Shown here: positions 30,799 through 42,610 of the stretch, in pieces
Position numbering within the stretch: the stretch's first letter is position 1
How the letters are laid out: each line of letters opens with the position of its first letter
Assembly: GCF_005239225.2 (NCBI RefSeq)
Contig: NC_133296.1
Location: 2,728,001 to 2,792,000 of the forward strand
Origin: Populus alba
Lineage: Eukaryota > Streptophyta > Magnoliopsida > Malpighiales > Salicaceae
Direction of reading: 5' to 3'
Length of the DNA stretch: 64,000 nt
Program-made: the position numbers and the translations under genes
Notes under the pieces: model-generated
What the model was told of the DNA's origin: nothing
What the model saw: the letters and a program-made list of their open reading frames with translations, nothing else
Databases searched by the model: none

Positions 30799-32240
30799 AT
30801 GGATTTCTATGGCAGGAAATCTCTGTTTAGCTTCATAACTGAAGAGAGAAATGCACCACAAGAACTGAATGACCTAGAGCTTCAATTTAGCCCTCCGAGG
30901 CCTGTCAAGAATGCGCCTATTCAATTTAATGGAAGGGTGAATGCACCTATTCAAACTTCAGCTAACATGGCGGCCTATCAAGAAATGAATGACCAGGAGC
31001 TTCAGTTTAGCCCTCCAAGGCCTTCTACCACTCATTCCAGCAAGCTCACCCTGTTGCCACCATCTAGCCCCGAATCACCATGGACGCTCTCTCCTCATCG
31101 TACCCCATCACCTTCTCTTCTCTACCATTGCATAGCCTCGCTTCATCGACATGAAGGTAATATATACTCTATTGCTGTCTCGAAAGGAATAGTCTTCACC
31201 GGCTCCGAAAGCAACCGTATTCGTGCATGGAAGCAGCCGGATTGCATGGAAAGAGGTTATCTCAAGGCGAGATCTGGTGAGATAAGAGCCATTTTAGCTT
31301 ATGGTAATATTCTTTTCTCTGCACATAAAGACCTTAAAATTCGAGTTTGGAACTTCGCAGTTTCAGATAATTTTAGAGCCAAAAAGGTCCTTACATTACC
31401 TAAAAGAAGCTCATTTCTTTTGTTTCCCAGACCTAACACACAACAACACAAGGATTGTGTTTCTTGCCTGGCTTATTATCATGCAGAAGGGACTTTTATA
31501 CACTGGATCATATGACAAAACAGTTAAAGTTTGGAGGGTTTCTGACAAAAAAATGTGTAGATTCCTTTGTGGCTCATGAAGATAGTGTCAACGCTTTATT
31601 GGTGAACCAGGATGATGGGTGTGTTTTCACTTGCTCTGTTGACGGGTCAGTTAAACTATGGAGGAGAGTATATAGAGAGAATTCTCATACTCTAACCATG
31701 ACACTGAAATTCCAACAATCACCTGTCAATGCCTTGGCCTTAAGCTCATCTTTCAACAATTGCTTTCTTTACTCAGGGTCATCGGATGGTACCATAAATT
31801 TCTGGGAGAAGGAGAAATTTTCTGGAAGGTTTAACCATGGTGGATTCTTACAAGGCCATCGTTTTGCAGTTCTTTGCCTAGTAGCTATAGAGAAGCTGCT
31901 ATTTAGTGGCTCAGAGGATACAACCATTAGGGTTTGGAGGAGAGAAGAAGGAAGCTATCTTCATGAATGTCTAGCTGTATTAGATGGGCATAGAGGACCA
32001 GTGAGGTGCCTGGCTGCTTGTTTGGAGATGGAAAAGGTTGTGATGGGGTTTCTGGTATACAGTGCAAGCTTGGACCAAACTTTCAAGGTATGGAGGGTTA
32101 AGGTTTTGCCTGAAGAGAAAAGGTACTTGGATTATAGAGAAGTCAGTGATTCAAGGTCAAAGGTTATGGAATATGAGATGAGTCCTGTTCTGTCTCCTTC
32201 ATGGGTAAAGAAGAAACTTAAAGGAGACTACTTTCAATAG
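30799..32240 (+). CDS. WD40-repeat protein, JINGUBANG-like; two single-base frameshifts as sequenced
   Basis: Intronless, starting MDFYGRKSLFSFITEE at 30799 and ending at 32240. The frame changes at the G-run 31489-31491 and at the seven-A run 31547-31553. Removing one base from each would give ~479 codons, a normal length for this family. A duplicated N-terminal motif (ELQFSPPRP) precedes seven WD repeats ending in RAWK, RVWN, KVWR, KLWR, NFWE, RVWR and KVWR. The best-known relative, Arabidopsis JINGUBANG, is a negative regulator of pollen germination; assigning that role here is inference. Both lesions are one extra base in a homopolymer and the rest is intact, so sequencing error is at least as likely as a real pseudogene. 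Confidence 0.85.
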
Positions 32241-33335
32241 ATCATTCATGGTCATCGTCAAATTAAAGACTGAAAATTATGTTTCAATGTAGAATACTAG
32301 AATCTGTATACCTCGCTGCAATTGGAAGTATATATATCGTATTCTGAATATAATATTATATATGCTCTTGCAATTTGTGTGACATATCGCTTTAATTCCT
32401 CCAGACGGACCACTGCTTTCTGCACATGTCATTGGCATATATCTTTCTTTTCGTTGGAAGACGAGAATTTTTATAAAGTTGGCAACAGTGGATGGAAAAC
32501 CAGAGAAATTAAAAATGAAGTAAGAAGCCTTGTAGTTAATGGCGCCTATTACTCCATGCACAACACCCTCCATGTTTCGTAGCATATCTATACCTCCACC
32601 GGTGTAGCTGAACCTCTCATTGTAGCTAGGAATTGATCCAAGTTGATGCTTTCTGAAAGAAAAGACAAAGAACAGGTTGATTTTTTCAAATAAAAATCTG
32701 TTCCTAACCTGTCAGAAGAATCATTGCGATACTCTTTTCTAAAATTTACCATAAACCAGGCCCTGAAATAAATCATGTAATGATTGAGGAACAAGCCATA
32801 AAAACAATCCCCGATATCTATGGATTCGGCTCTATAATGAGTTGACTCGCTGTAGGTAGCTAGGTCGTTTTCATGATCAAATTAAATCCAAAAGATATTA
32901 TTGTGGGACTTTTTGTTTTTTTTTTCCGAGTTGTTTTTATATTCTTTTTCTAATTAGTTTTAATTATTTAGGTTGGTTTAGCCATTCTTTAAAGAGTTTT
33001 GTCATTTATTTTCTGAACAAATTTAAAAATTATTGAATTTTGGCATACATCAAAAACATATTTTCCTCGGTAATCTAGGACTGTAATCTTAATTCTAGAA
33101 AAAAATCTAATTTTTTTCACTATATAAAAATGGATAAAAATCAATGAAAATGCTAATAAAAAATATTTTATGGTGGTGCGAGTTAATTTCTTAAAACTCA
33201 TACTAAGAAAAAAAAAATGAAAATCATCCACAGAATTTACAACGGATCGGAAGGAATGTTCCATCAACAATTTCAATTTTTTTAAAAACATTTTATTTCG
33301 TCAGTCATTTCTACTGCCAGTGAAATAAAAAAAAG
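32241..33335. other. 3' flank of the WD40 gene; no other gene seen
   Basis: AT-rich sequence containing the probable 3' untranslated region. I see no coding signal on either strand beyond chance ORFs. Confidence 0.5.
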
Positions 33336-33339
33336 CCAA

Positions 33340-33545
33340 CAAGTTACTTTTATCCTGTATTTTTTTTATTTTAAAAGTATTTTTAAAAAAATTAAATTTT
33401 TTTTATTTTCTTAATTAAATTAATATTTTTTAGTGTTTTGATTTGATGAGCTATTATCAAAAATAATTTTTAAAAAATAAAAAAATATATTATTTTATTA
33501 TATTTATTAAAAAAAAATTATTACCATACATCTAAACACACATAA
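33340..33545 (+). repeat. AT-rich dispersed repeat (MITE-like, Salicaceae type)
   Basis: Contains GATTTGATGAGCTATTATCA, AAAATAATTTTTAAAAAATA and ATTATTTTATTATATTTATT, ending ATTACCATACATCTAAACAC. The pattern resembles an abundant poplar repeat. A related copy in the other orientation is at 63735-63905. No clear target duplication was identified. Confidence 0.5.
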
Positions 33546-34467
33546 AATGCGACCAGTATATATAAAGTGCAGTACTGCCATAATCGTGGTAGGTTCGATA
33601 CACATGAAAACTTGGAATGTATAGACGTAGATGCCTAGCTTCGGTGTGTGTATTAATTAACTAGTTTTATGGGGTCCTGTAAATGGATGTAGATGTCTGC
33701 AAATTGTGAGCCATCAAATTCACCTGCATTGTACAGTTTGTGACAGCTCGCCCATCTATATTTAATGCTTGCATTTTCATTAATTTCTTGATCACCGTGA
33801 GTCCTCTCATATATATTATACTGAGTTGATGTGCTGTTTTCTCTGTAACCACAACTGTTTTGGGCAAGCATTTAATTTCTCTTTTCCTGTTGATTTGGAG
33901 GGGGGGGGGGGCATGAATGAATTATATCTAAGATACTACTAAATACAACAAAGACAAATACATAAATATTATATGTTCTCTCTCTCTCTCTCTCTCTCTC
34001 TCTTATATATATACACACACTAGTCATTTAACCTTCGCTTTTGTCATGAGTTATAATTATTATTTTTAAAAAAATATCAAAAAATACAATTTGCTTTAAA
34101 GTATTTTTTTAAATGAAAAATTCTAAGTGTAAATTGAAAAAGTTGATGTGATCATCTAATTAAAGAAATTAATAACCATTTATGAAAAAAAATTACTAAC
34201 AATAACCAATAAACAAACTTCAAAAATAAATTGATAAGCAGGTTTCTTCAAAATGTTTCTTTACATAAAAAATTCAAAGTGTAAATAAAAAGTCTATGCA
34301 ATCATCTACTTAAATAAATTGATAATTATTTATGTAAATAAAAAAATTGTTAACAATAACCAAGAAACAAATTGAAAAAAATGAGACATTCACTCTATTG
34401 TGTTTACTAAACTTATTTATTTAAATAAATAAAAGACAAATCCATCAAAAAAAACACTCATGACTTA
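33546..34467. other. Low-complexity flank with (TC)n microsatellite at 33976-34003
   Basis: A poly-G run at ~33900-33910, (TC)14 followed by TA/CA repeats, and two similar ~130-bp AT-rich stretches (34105-34215 and 34255-34380, each with AATTCAAAGTGTAAAT- and AACAATAACCAAxAAAC-like blocks). No gene. Confidence 0.6.
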
Positions 34468-37221
34468 TGTCGCACGTGGCGGCGTCGCGGCGAAAAAAAA
34501 AATATTAGTTTTTTTTCCATTTTCTTATCTACAATGTAAATCTATCTATATCTATGGGGATACAAGAAAATATTGTCTTTTATGGGTGAAAAATGGAAAG
34601 GGAGTCGCCACCTAGTATTTTGGTCACTAGGAACCCTAACTGGTCTCAAAGATCGGGTACGGGGACTAGTTGCGTAAAGGGAAGGTATTAGCACCCCAAA
34701 TACGCCTACCTAAGGTAAGCTGCATTGTTTTATTGTCTGATAAAATCTAAGGTATTTTTCGTGTTTTTCTAGTTGTTGGTCTGTCTATGGTTCAAGAAAA
34801 ATTCCTCCTCGGTAAGAAAGGCTTTATCTTATCGGGTAAAATCCTAACCGTTCTAACGTCCATACCAAAATTTCATTAATAATATTTAGGAATACGTTTT
34901 ACGTATAAATTCGTAATCCCAAATACTAAAAGAAAAAAAAAAAAAAAAAGATTTTTGATTTTTTTGAAATATTGGCCTAGTTCTCATGGCTTAAATAAAC
35001 TGGTTATTAAAGCCAAAATGCATGCTAATATATATATTGTTTTTGAAAATTTTCTTTGTTGTGTGAAAATATGATGTTATAATATTTATATATATATATT
35101 GGAGAGACTAGGCCGTATGCATGAAAACAAAACCTTTTTTTTTTGGAAAATATTTATTTTTTGATGCTTTTAACAAAAATCGGGCATTTTAATACTGGGT
35201 TTGTATTCTTACGGTATAAAAATACAACCAATATTAATCCACTTTTGATAAAAATATGCAGAAAAATCAACAACATTTTAGGGACTTTTTAGAATTTTTT
35301 TGAAAGCAAAAACATTTTTTATTCTGAAAATCTTTGATATTTTTGACGAAAACCGGGTATTTTTAACACTGGTTTTGTATCTTTACGGTATAAAATACAA
35401 ACCAACATTAAACACTTTTGACCAAAACATGCAGGAAAATCAACAATATTTTTTTAGATTTTTTGAAATATTTTTTTTTTAGTAGAAAAAATATATACAC
35501 AATATACACACATATATATTACAATATACTATAATTCATAATATATATATAATAACAAATCGGGTTGGGCCGGCCCAAATGAATGGGCCGAACCCAACCT
35601 AGCTAGAATCGGGCCGATCTCGGCCCGCAAGGAGGATGGGCCGATCTCGGCCCGCAAGGAGGATGGGCCGATCTCGGCCCAACAAAAAAACTCTTTAGAC
35701 TGGGCCAGACTCGGTCTGGCCCAAAATAAATAATAACAAAACTGGGCCGGAAACCCGGCCCAGTGTAAAAAAACCCACGGGGAAGGGAATTATTTTCCCT
35801 TCCCCTACCTCCTGCATGCAGAACGATTCTGCATGCAGGAGGATAACAAATATAAAAAATGAAAACGTAGGGGGGGAAAGAAAAAATACCTGGCACGGCG
35901 GAGGTGAGGCTGCTGGTCGAACGTACGGGTTGACGGTGTTGCAGCGGAGATCGGCGGCTCAGAACGACGGTTCCCCACAGTTCGGGTGTATCCTCTCGGG
36001 TCGTGTTCGGTTAACGTTTTCTTTAAACTCTCCCACGGCTTCTGTCCTCTTCTCCCTTTTCTCAGTTTCGTTTTCTTGAGTTTTAGGTGTTTATTTCTTT
36101 AGGTCCACTGTTTCTCTCTCCTTCAGTTTCTCTCTCTCTCTTGGTTTCGGTCTCCTTTTCCTCCCGTGCTTCACATCTTTCCTCTTCTTTTATAGGCGGA
36201 CAAAGGAGCGGGGCTGCATGGGCAGCGTGGGGAGCAGAACAAGGTGGGTTGAGCTGGGGCAACGTGGGGGGCAGCGCCGGTCGGCTGGTCGGTGAGCGTG
36301 GTCGATCACGGCGTGGCCCTCCTGGCTTCGCATCGTCCGAGGTGCATGGGCTTGGTCTGTCAGCGCACGCGAGGAGAGAGGGGCACCGACTGATTAAACA
36401 AAGGTTTCGTCCATGCTGCTGCACGTTCGGGGAGGAAGAAGAAAGGTGAATAGTGCCGTTCAAAACGGCACCGTTCGGTCCTCTTTTTTTTTTTTTTGTA
36501 TGAAACGGCGTCGTTTTGGGGAAAACGCGCCGTTTCATTTAAAAAAATGGCGCCAGAATACGCAAAATTTCAACTCAGCCCTCAATTATCTTTTGATTCT
36601 TTCAATTACGTCCCTGCCAAATTCGGTCCTCGCCCCCATAGTTGGCCGCGTTTTTCCTCTTGGTCCTTGGCCTCTGATTTATGCAATTAAGCCCTCAATT
36701 GATCAATAAACTTCCAATTTCTTCAATTACGCCCCTGGATCAAATCAAGACAGCCCCCCATATTTACCCGCTTTTTCCAAATTGGTCCCTGGTTTCGGAT
36801 TTTCACAATTAAACCCCTAATTGTCCATTAAACTTCAATATTTATGCAATTAAGCCCCTGATTTGACCCAATAAATTCCTAAAAAATATATTTTGGCCCC
36901 AGAACTTAAAATTTCTTCTAATTAAAAGCCCAAATTGACTTAAAAATCAATTTTTCTTGCACTCCAATCCTCTATAAAATTCAAATAAAATCCAATTAAG
37001 TCCATAAACATCTAAATTTGGGCTTTTCTCCTCAAACATTTACATTTTCCTTCTCAACAGGGCTCTCATCCTTCAAGAAAATACTGCCAAAAATCCAATC
37101 TCTGTATTTTTTAACCTCCTTGACCAATCTTTCGACCATTTTCTGAGCGCTTATGCCTCTTGTTATTTTTTCTAACCTTCTTCGGCTATTTATTTATTTA
37201 GCCCAAAAATGGGTTACAACA
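34468..37221 (-). repeat. Copy B 3' LTR
   Basis: The plus-strand ends are TGTCGCACGTGG and GGGTTACAACA. It has a U5 block at 34601-34740, a 35-bp palindrome with 16-bp arms at ~35808-35842, minus-strand TATAAAAG at 36187-36194, and U3 palindromes at ~36450-36540. A GATCTCGGCCCGCAAGGAGG-type 27-bp unit is repeated at 35613-35670. It is followed by the same polypurine tract as element A. Confidence 0.9.
36187..36194 (-). promoter_or_regulatory. TATA box in copy B 3' LTR
   Basis: Minus-strand TATAAAAG; the matching box in the 60738 LTR is at 62463-62470. Confidence 0.6.
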
Positions 37222-37238
37222 GATGCCCCCTCTTTATA
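37222..37238 (-). other. Polypurine tract of copy B
   Basis: Minus-strand AAAGAGGGGGCATC immediately before the LTR start, identical to element A. Confidence 0.85.
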
Positions 37239-37368
37239 ATGCTTACAGAGCAAAGGCGTAGTAAGTTTTATAAAGATAACCCAGTCTGAACTCCTGAAAC
37301 TGATCTGGTCGAAGCTTGATCGATCTGAAACTCCTTCTTTACGACAATCCTCTTCGGCCTCAAATTTT

Positions 37369-38273
37369 GGGATCCCATCTGGCGATTCCCTAAAAATAGA
37401 AAATATGAGGTCCCTCTGGCGCCCTCTTTTGACAATTATCGAAATACGAGATCCTTCTGGCGATCTCCTTTAATCAAATCGAACCCATCTGGCGATTCCT
37501 ATATGAAAATATGAGATATGAGGTCCCATCTGGCGACCTCCAAATAGTGAAACACGAGATCCCTTCTGGCGATCTCCTTTAATCAACTTGGAATCCCATC
37601 TGGCGATTCCTTTTAACCAACATGAAATACGAGGTCCCATCTGGCGACCTCCAAATAGTGAAACCTGAGATCCCTTCTGGCGATCTCCTTTAATCAACTT
37701 GGAATCTCATCTGGCGATTCCTTTTAACAAACATGAAATACGAGGTCCCATCTGGCGACCTCCAAATAGTGAAACCCGAGATCCCTTCTGGCGATCTCCT
37801 TTAATCAACTTGGAATCCCATCTGGCGATTCCTTTTAACAAACATGAAATATGAGGTCCCATCTGGCGACCTCCAAATAGTGAAACCCGAGATCCCTTCT
37901 GGCGATCTCCTTTAATCAACTTGGAATCCCATCTGGCGATTCCTTTTAACAAACATGAAATATGAGGTCCCATCTGGCGACCTCCAAATAGTGAAACCCG
38001 AGATCCCTTCTGGCGATCTCCTTTAATCAACTTGGAATCCCATCTGGCGATTCCTTATTACCAACATGAAATATGAGGTCCCATCTGGTGACCTCCAAAT
38101 AGCGAAACACGAGATCCCTTCTGGCGATCTCCTTTAATCAACTCGGAATCCCATCTGGCGATTCCTTTTAACAAACATGAAATATGAGGTCCCATCTGGC
38201 GACCTCCACAATAGTGAAATACGAGATCCCTTCTGGCGATCTCAAACAGCTTGGAATCCCATCTGGCGATTCC
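37369..38273 (-). repeat. 3' UTR stem-loop array of copy B, 111-bp unit
   Basis: GGAATC unit starts at 37590, 37701, 37812, 37923, 38034 and 38145 are 111 bp apart; the last step, to 38253, is 108. It shows the same three stem classes and the same CCWTCTGGC loop as element A, in the same order, but with different linkers (CTTTAATCAACTT, AACAAACATGAAATA). About 25 hairpins are present. The left edge is more degenerate. Confidence 0.93.
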
Positions 38274-38940
38274 TTATTACCAAAGTTGATATTGATGTCG
38301 TTCTTCGTACGGGCAAGGTTTGGAAGCTATTATCTTCTCTTCTTGTTGTTCTAGAATCAACTCAACGATTCTTTCTTCGTCCACAATCTTGTTGGAATGC
38401 ACTAAGATCTCCTCCTGTAACAATAAAAACAAACATGCAATGATTTATGATTAGATGCAATGCATGCATTCGTACCTGGTTTGAAACATAGGCCCCATCA
38501 TCTTTTTCTAGTTTATGAAGCTCCTTCTTAACACGAGCTTGCTTTTGTATGCTGGATTCATCTCTCGTGTTGCCTCTTTTTATTGATCATATTCTTGGAG
38601 AAGAAGTCTTTGACTTTCTTCAAGTAGTCACTTTCTCAAAATGTATGACTTGTTATTGCCTTTTTGTCATGCTTTTGTCAAATGCTTTAGCTTGGTTTTC
38701 AAATCTATTAGCTTCCGAAAAAAACATCTTGTATTGCCCCCAACGTAGGGGTGTGATCCTAGTCTGAGCTTTTATATAGAGAAGACATGCGTTCAGCTGA
38801 TGCTAAACCTTTTAATAAGTGATGAGAATAACACCAAGACATGCACTGTTTGGATTAATACGAAAATGAATGTTGTGAGATCAATGCAAGAAGAAAGAAA
38901 TCAATGGCCAAACTTTGCTGTATTGATTTAAGGGCTTACA
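38274..38940 (-). other. Copy B 3' untranslated region
   Basis: Similar to 15501-16179 of element A; no conserved open frame. Confidence 0.6.
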
Positions 38941-41900
38941 TCAAGCATAATATCTTTTTACAGAGTCAGAATTCACAGGCCTAGCTAAGTCTTCTCCATC
39001 CATTTCTAGCTAACTTCAATGCTCCTCCTGAGAATGCCTTTGTTACTACATAAGGACCCTCGTAATTTGGTGCCCATTTGCTTTGATCATCTCCGGGTAA
39101 TGACAACATTTTCTTTAATACCAGATCCCCTTCTTGAAACATCCGCGGTCTAACCTTCTTATCATACGCCTTAGCCATTCGTTTCTGGTAAAGCTGGTGA
39201 TGACATATTGCAGCCATCCTCTTTTCACTGATCAGGTTCAGTTGCTCGTGTCTCACTTTGGCCCACTCGGCCTCTTCTAACTCAGAATCTATTAACACTC
39301 TTAACGACGGGATTTCTACTTCCAAGGGCATCACTGCTTCCATACCGTATACCAGAGAATATGGTGTAGACCCTGTCGAGGTTCGAACTGCAGTGCGATA
39401 TGCATGAAGGGCAAATGGCAACATCTCATGCCAATCCCTATAGGTGACTACCATCTTCTGAATAATCTTTTTGACATTCTTGTTAGCAGCTTCTACCGCC
39501 CCGTTCATTTTCGGTCTATATGGCGAAGAATTGGAATGCTTGATTTTCCATTTCGTGCAAAGCTCTATTATCATCTTGCCGTTGAAGTTCTGGGCATTAT
39601 CAGTTATAATCTTTTCTGGTGGACCATACCGACATATCAAATCTCTCTCAATAAATTTCTTCACCACTTTTTGCGTCACATGAGCAAATGACCCGGCTTC
39701 TACCCATTTTGTGAAGTAGTCAATAGCCACGAGGATAAATCTATGACCATTGCTCGCTTTTGGGTTTACAAGTCCAATCACATCAATTCCCCACATCGCG
39801 AAGGGCCATGGAGATGTTAAGTTAAACAGAGGAGCGGGTGGCATATTGACCTTGTCACTGTAAATTTGACATTTGTGACATTTTCTGACATAGTCTATAC
39901 AGTCTTTTTCTAGTGTCATCCAAAAATAACCAGCCCTTTGGATTTTCCTTGCCATCATATGTCCGCTAGCATGGGTTGAGCAAATCCCCTCATGGACCTC
40001 TCTTAATGCCCTTCCAGCATCTGCCTCATCTAAACACCTTAACAAGGTTCCATCAAATGACCTTTTATATAAAATCTCTCCATCTAAATAGAAGTCTATA
40101 ACCAACCTTCTCAAGGTTTTCTTATCCGTCTTAGAAGCTCCCACCGGATATTCCTGATTCTGCACAAGATTCTTGATATCGTAATACCAAGGTTGTCCGT
40201 CTATCTCTCCCTCAATTAAACAACAGTGAGCTGGATCATTTCTAATATCAATGTGTACCGGTTGTACCTTGCACTTGAGATCAATGGTAGTCATAGCAGC
40301 TAATGTGGCCAAAGCATCCGCAAAATGGTTCCCTTCCCTTCCCAGATGGGTGAATCTAATTTCTTCAAATTCCTTTGCTAGCATGGATAGGTATTCCTGG
40401 TAAGGTCTCAATTTTTCTTCTTTGGTTTGCCATTCCCCTTTTACCTGGCAAATGATCAACATTGAGTCCCCATATACATCAATCTTCTTTATTTTCAACT
40501 CCAATGCTGCTTCTAAACCGAGGATACAAGCTTCATACTCAGCTGTATTGTTGGTGCACTCGAAGTGTAGTTTGACCGAAACTGGGTATTGTTTCTTATC
40601 AGGAGAGATTATCACCGCCCCTGCCCCGTTACCATATACATTTACTGCCCCATCAAAAAACATGGTCCACCAATCTGTCTTTTCTTCTTCCTTTTCTATT
40701 GACAATATATCTTCATCAGGAAACTCAAAATCCAAAGGTTCGTGATCTTCAATAGCATTATCGGCCAGATGGTCTGCGATTGCACTCCCTTTTACGGCTT
40801 TCCTTGTCATATACACTATGTCATATTCTGCTAATAAAACTTGCCACCTGGCAATCCTACTTGAGAGGAAAGGCTTATTACATATATACCTCAGAGGATC
40901 CACTTTTGAAATCAACCAAGTGGTATAGTATAACATGTAATGTCGCAACCTCTTTGCCGCCCACACCAACGCACAACAGAGCCTTTCTATCTCCGTGTAT
41001 CTGGACTCACATTCAGTGAATTTCTTACTCAAGTAATAAATAGCTCTTTCCTTCCTTCCGATTTCGTCATGCTGACCTAATACACAACCCATGGCTACCT
41101 CAGTAACGGTTAGATATAATACTAAAGGTTTTCCTGATACAGGAGGAACCAGTAAAGGGTGGATTTTGTAAATAATGCTTGATTTTATTGAATGCCTCCT
41201 CACACTCCTCATTCCAAGTTCCGGGATTCTTTTTCCTTAGTAGCCGAAATATAGGCTCGCATGTTTGTTGTTAGCTGAGCTATAAAACCGAGCAATGTAA
41301 TTCAACCTTCCCAAGAATCCTCTTACTTCTTTCTCCGTCTTAGGGGACGACATGGCCTGGATGGCCCTTACTTTATCCGGATCCACCTCTATACCTCTAT
41401 CACTTACCACAAATCCCAACAAGCTTGCCCGATTTAACTCCGAATGAACATTTTGCAGGATTAAGCCTTAGCTCATACTTCCTCAACCTCCCAAATAACT
41501 TCCTCAAAACTTCCACATGATCTTGTTCCTTTTTAGACTTGGCAATCATATCATCTACATAGACCTCAATTTCTTTGTGCATCATGTCGTGGAATAGAGT
41601 CACCATTGCTCTTTGATATGTTGCACCCGCGTTCTTTAACCCAAATGGCATGACCTTGTAGCAGTAGGTCCCCCAAGGTGTGACAAAAAGTTGTTTTCGC
41701 CTTATCCTCTAAAGCCATTTTTATTTGGTTGTATCCTGAAAAACCGTCCATAAAGGAATAAGTGGAACTTCGGGCAGGCATTATCCACTAAAACATCTAT
41801 GTGTGGTAGGGGAAAATCATCCTTAGGGCTAGCTTTATTCAAATTCCGAAAATCCACACAAACTCGAATCTTCCCTTCCTTCTTAGGCACCACAACAATG

Positions 41901-42396
41901 TTAGACACCCCATTGTGGGTATCTAACTACTTCTAAAAACCAGCATCCCACTGCTTTTCGAGTTCTGCCTTGACCTTGATCCAGACGTCCGGGTGGGCCC
42001 TCTTAGCTTCTGCTTGACTGGCTTATAACCTTCTCCAACGGTATCTTGTGCTCTACAATACTTGTATCCAAACCGGGCATATCTTCGTAGGACCAAGCAA
42101 AACATCTGAATACTCTTGTAATAGGGTGATCATTTTTATCCTTTGTTCAGAAGTAATTAGGGTACCTATTTTCAACTCTTTCTTGAGCTGACCATTGCCC
42201 ACATTGATGGTTTCGAGTTTCTCGGTGGCAGGCCTTCCAAGTATGTTCCTGTTGTTCTACTAGCCTGGCGAATTCACTGATATTGCTTTCATCCCACTCT
42301 TCTTCTTCCATAGCTATTACATGCTCGTTCAAGTTTGGCCATTTATTCTTGATGCTAAATGTATGTGATGTCGTTGGAGATCCGCTTTCAGGATTC
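38941..42396 (-). pseudogene. pol: Pol of copy B, multiply frameshifted
   Basis: This is the same RT-RNase H-RNase H-integrase protein as element A. A 743-codon piece (41212-38981) carries both RNase H domains and integrase with an intact CHKC zinc ligand pair and all three catalytic acidic residues. The RT part (41230-42396) is split into at least six frames by single-base indels, mostly in short homopolymers, e.g. ~41157, ~41423, ~41690, ~41778 and ~41910. A further shift near the 3' end (~39005) replaces the last ~25 residues. YVDDM is still readable in the 41651-41400 piece. It is not expressible as sequenced. Confidence 0.9.
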
Positions 42397-42610
42397 CTGA
42401 AAGCGGGAAGTGCTTGGTGTAAATGCATATATATATAAAACAAATTTCTGAAAAAGTGCATGATCTCACATTCATTCAAAGGAAAAAAGGTGGGCTCTAC
42501 GACAAATATAGAATCTAGCTGACATCATGAGCCTTGATTGTCAACTAGAGAAAACAAAGCAAACATAGGCAATGACAAAAACATGCTAAGGCAAACAAAA
42601 GTTGGTTTAC
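42397..42610 (-). other. Protease-RT intron of copy B (predicted)
   Basis: Same donor (AAAAT^GTAAAC) and acceptor (CCCGCTTTCAG^GAATCC) as element A, 214 nt, phase preserved. Confidence 0.65.
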
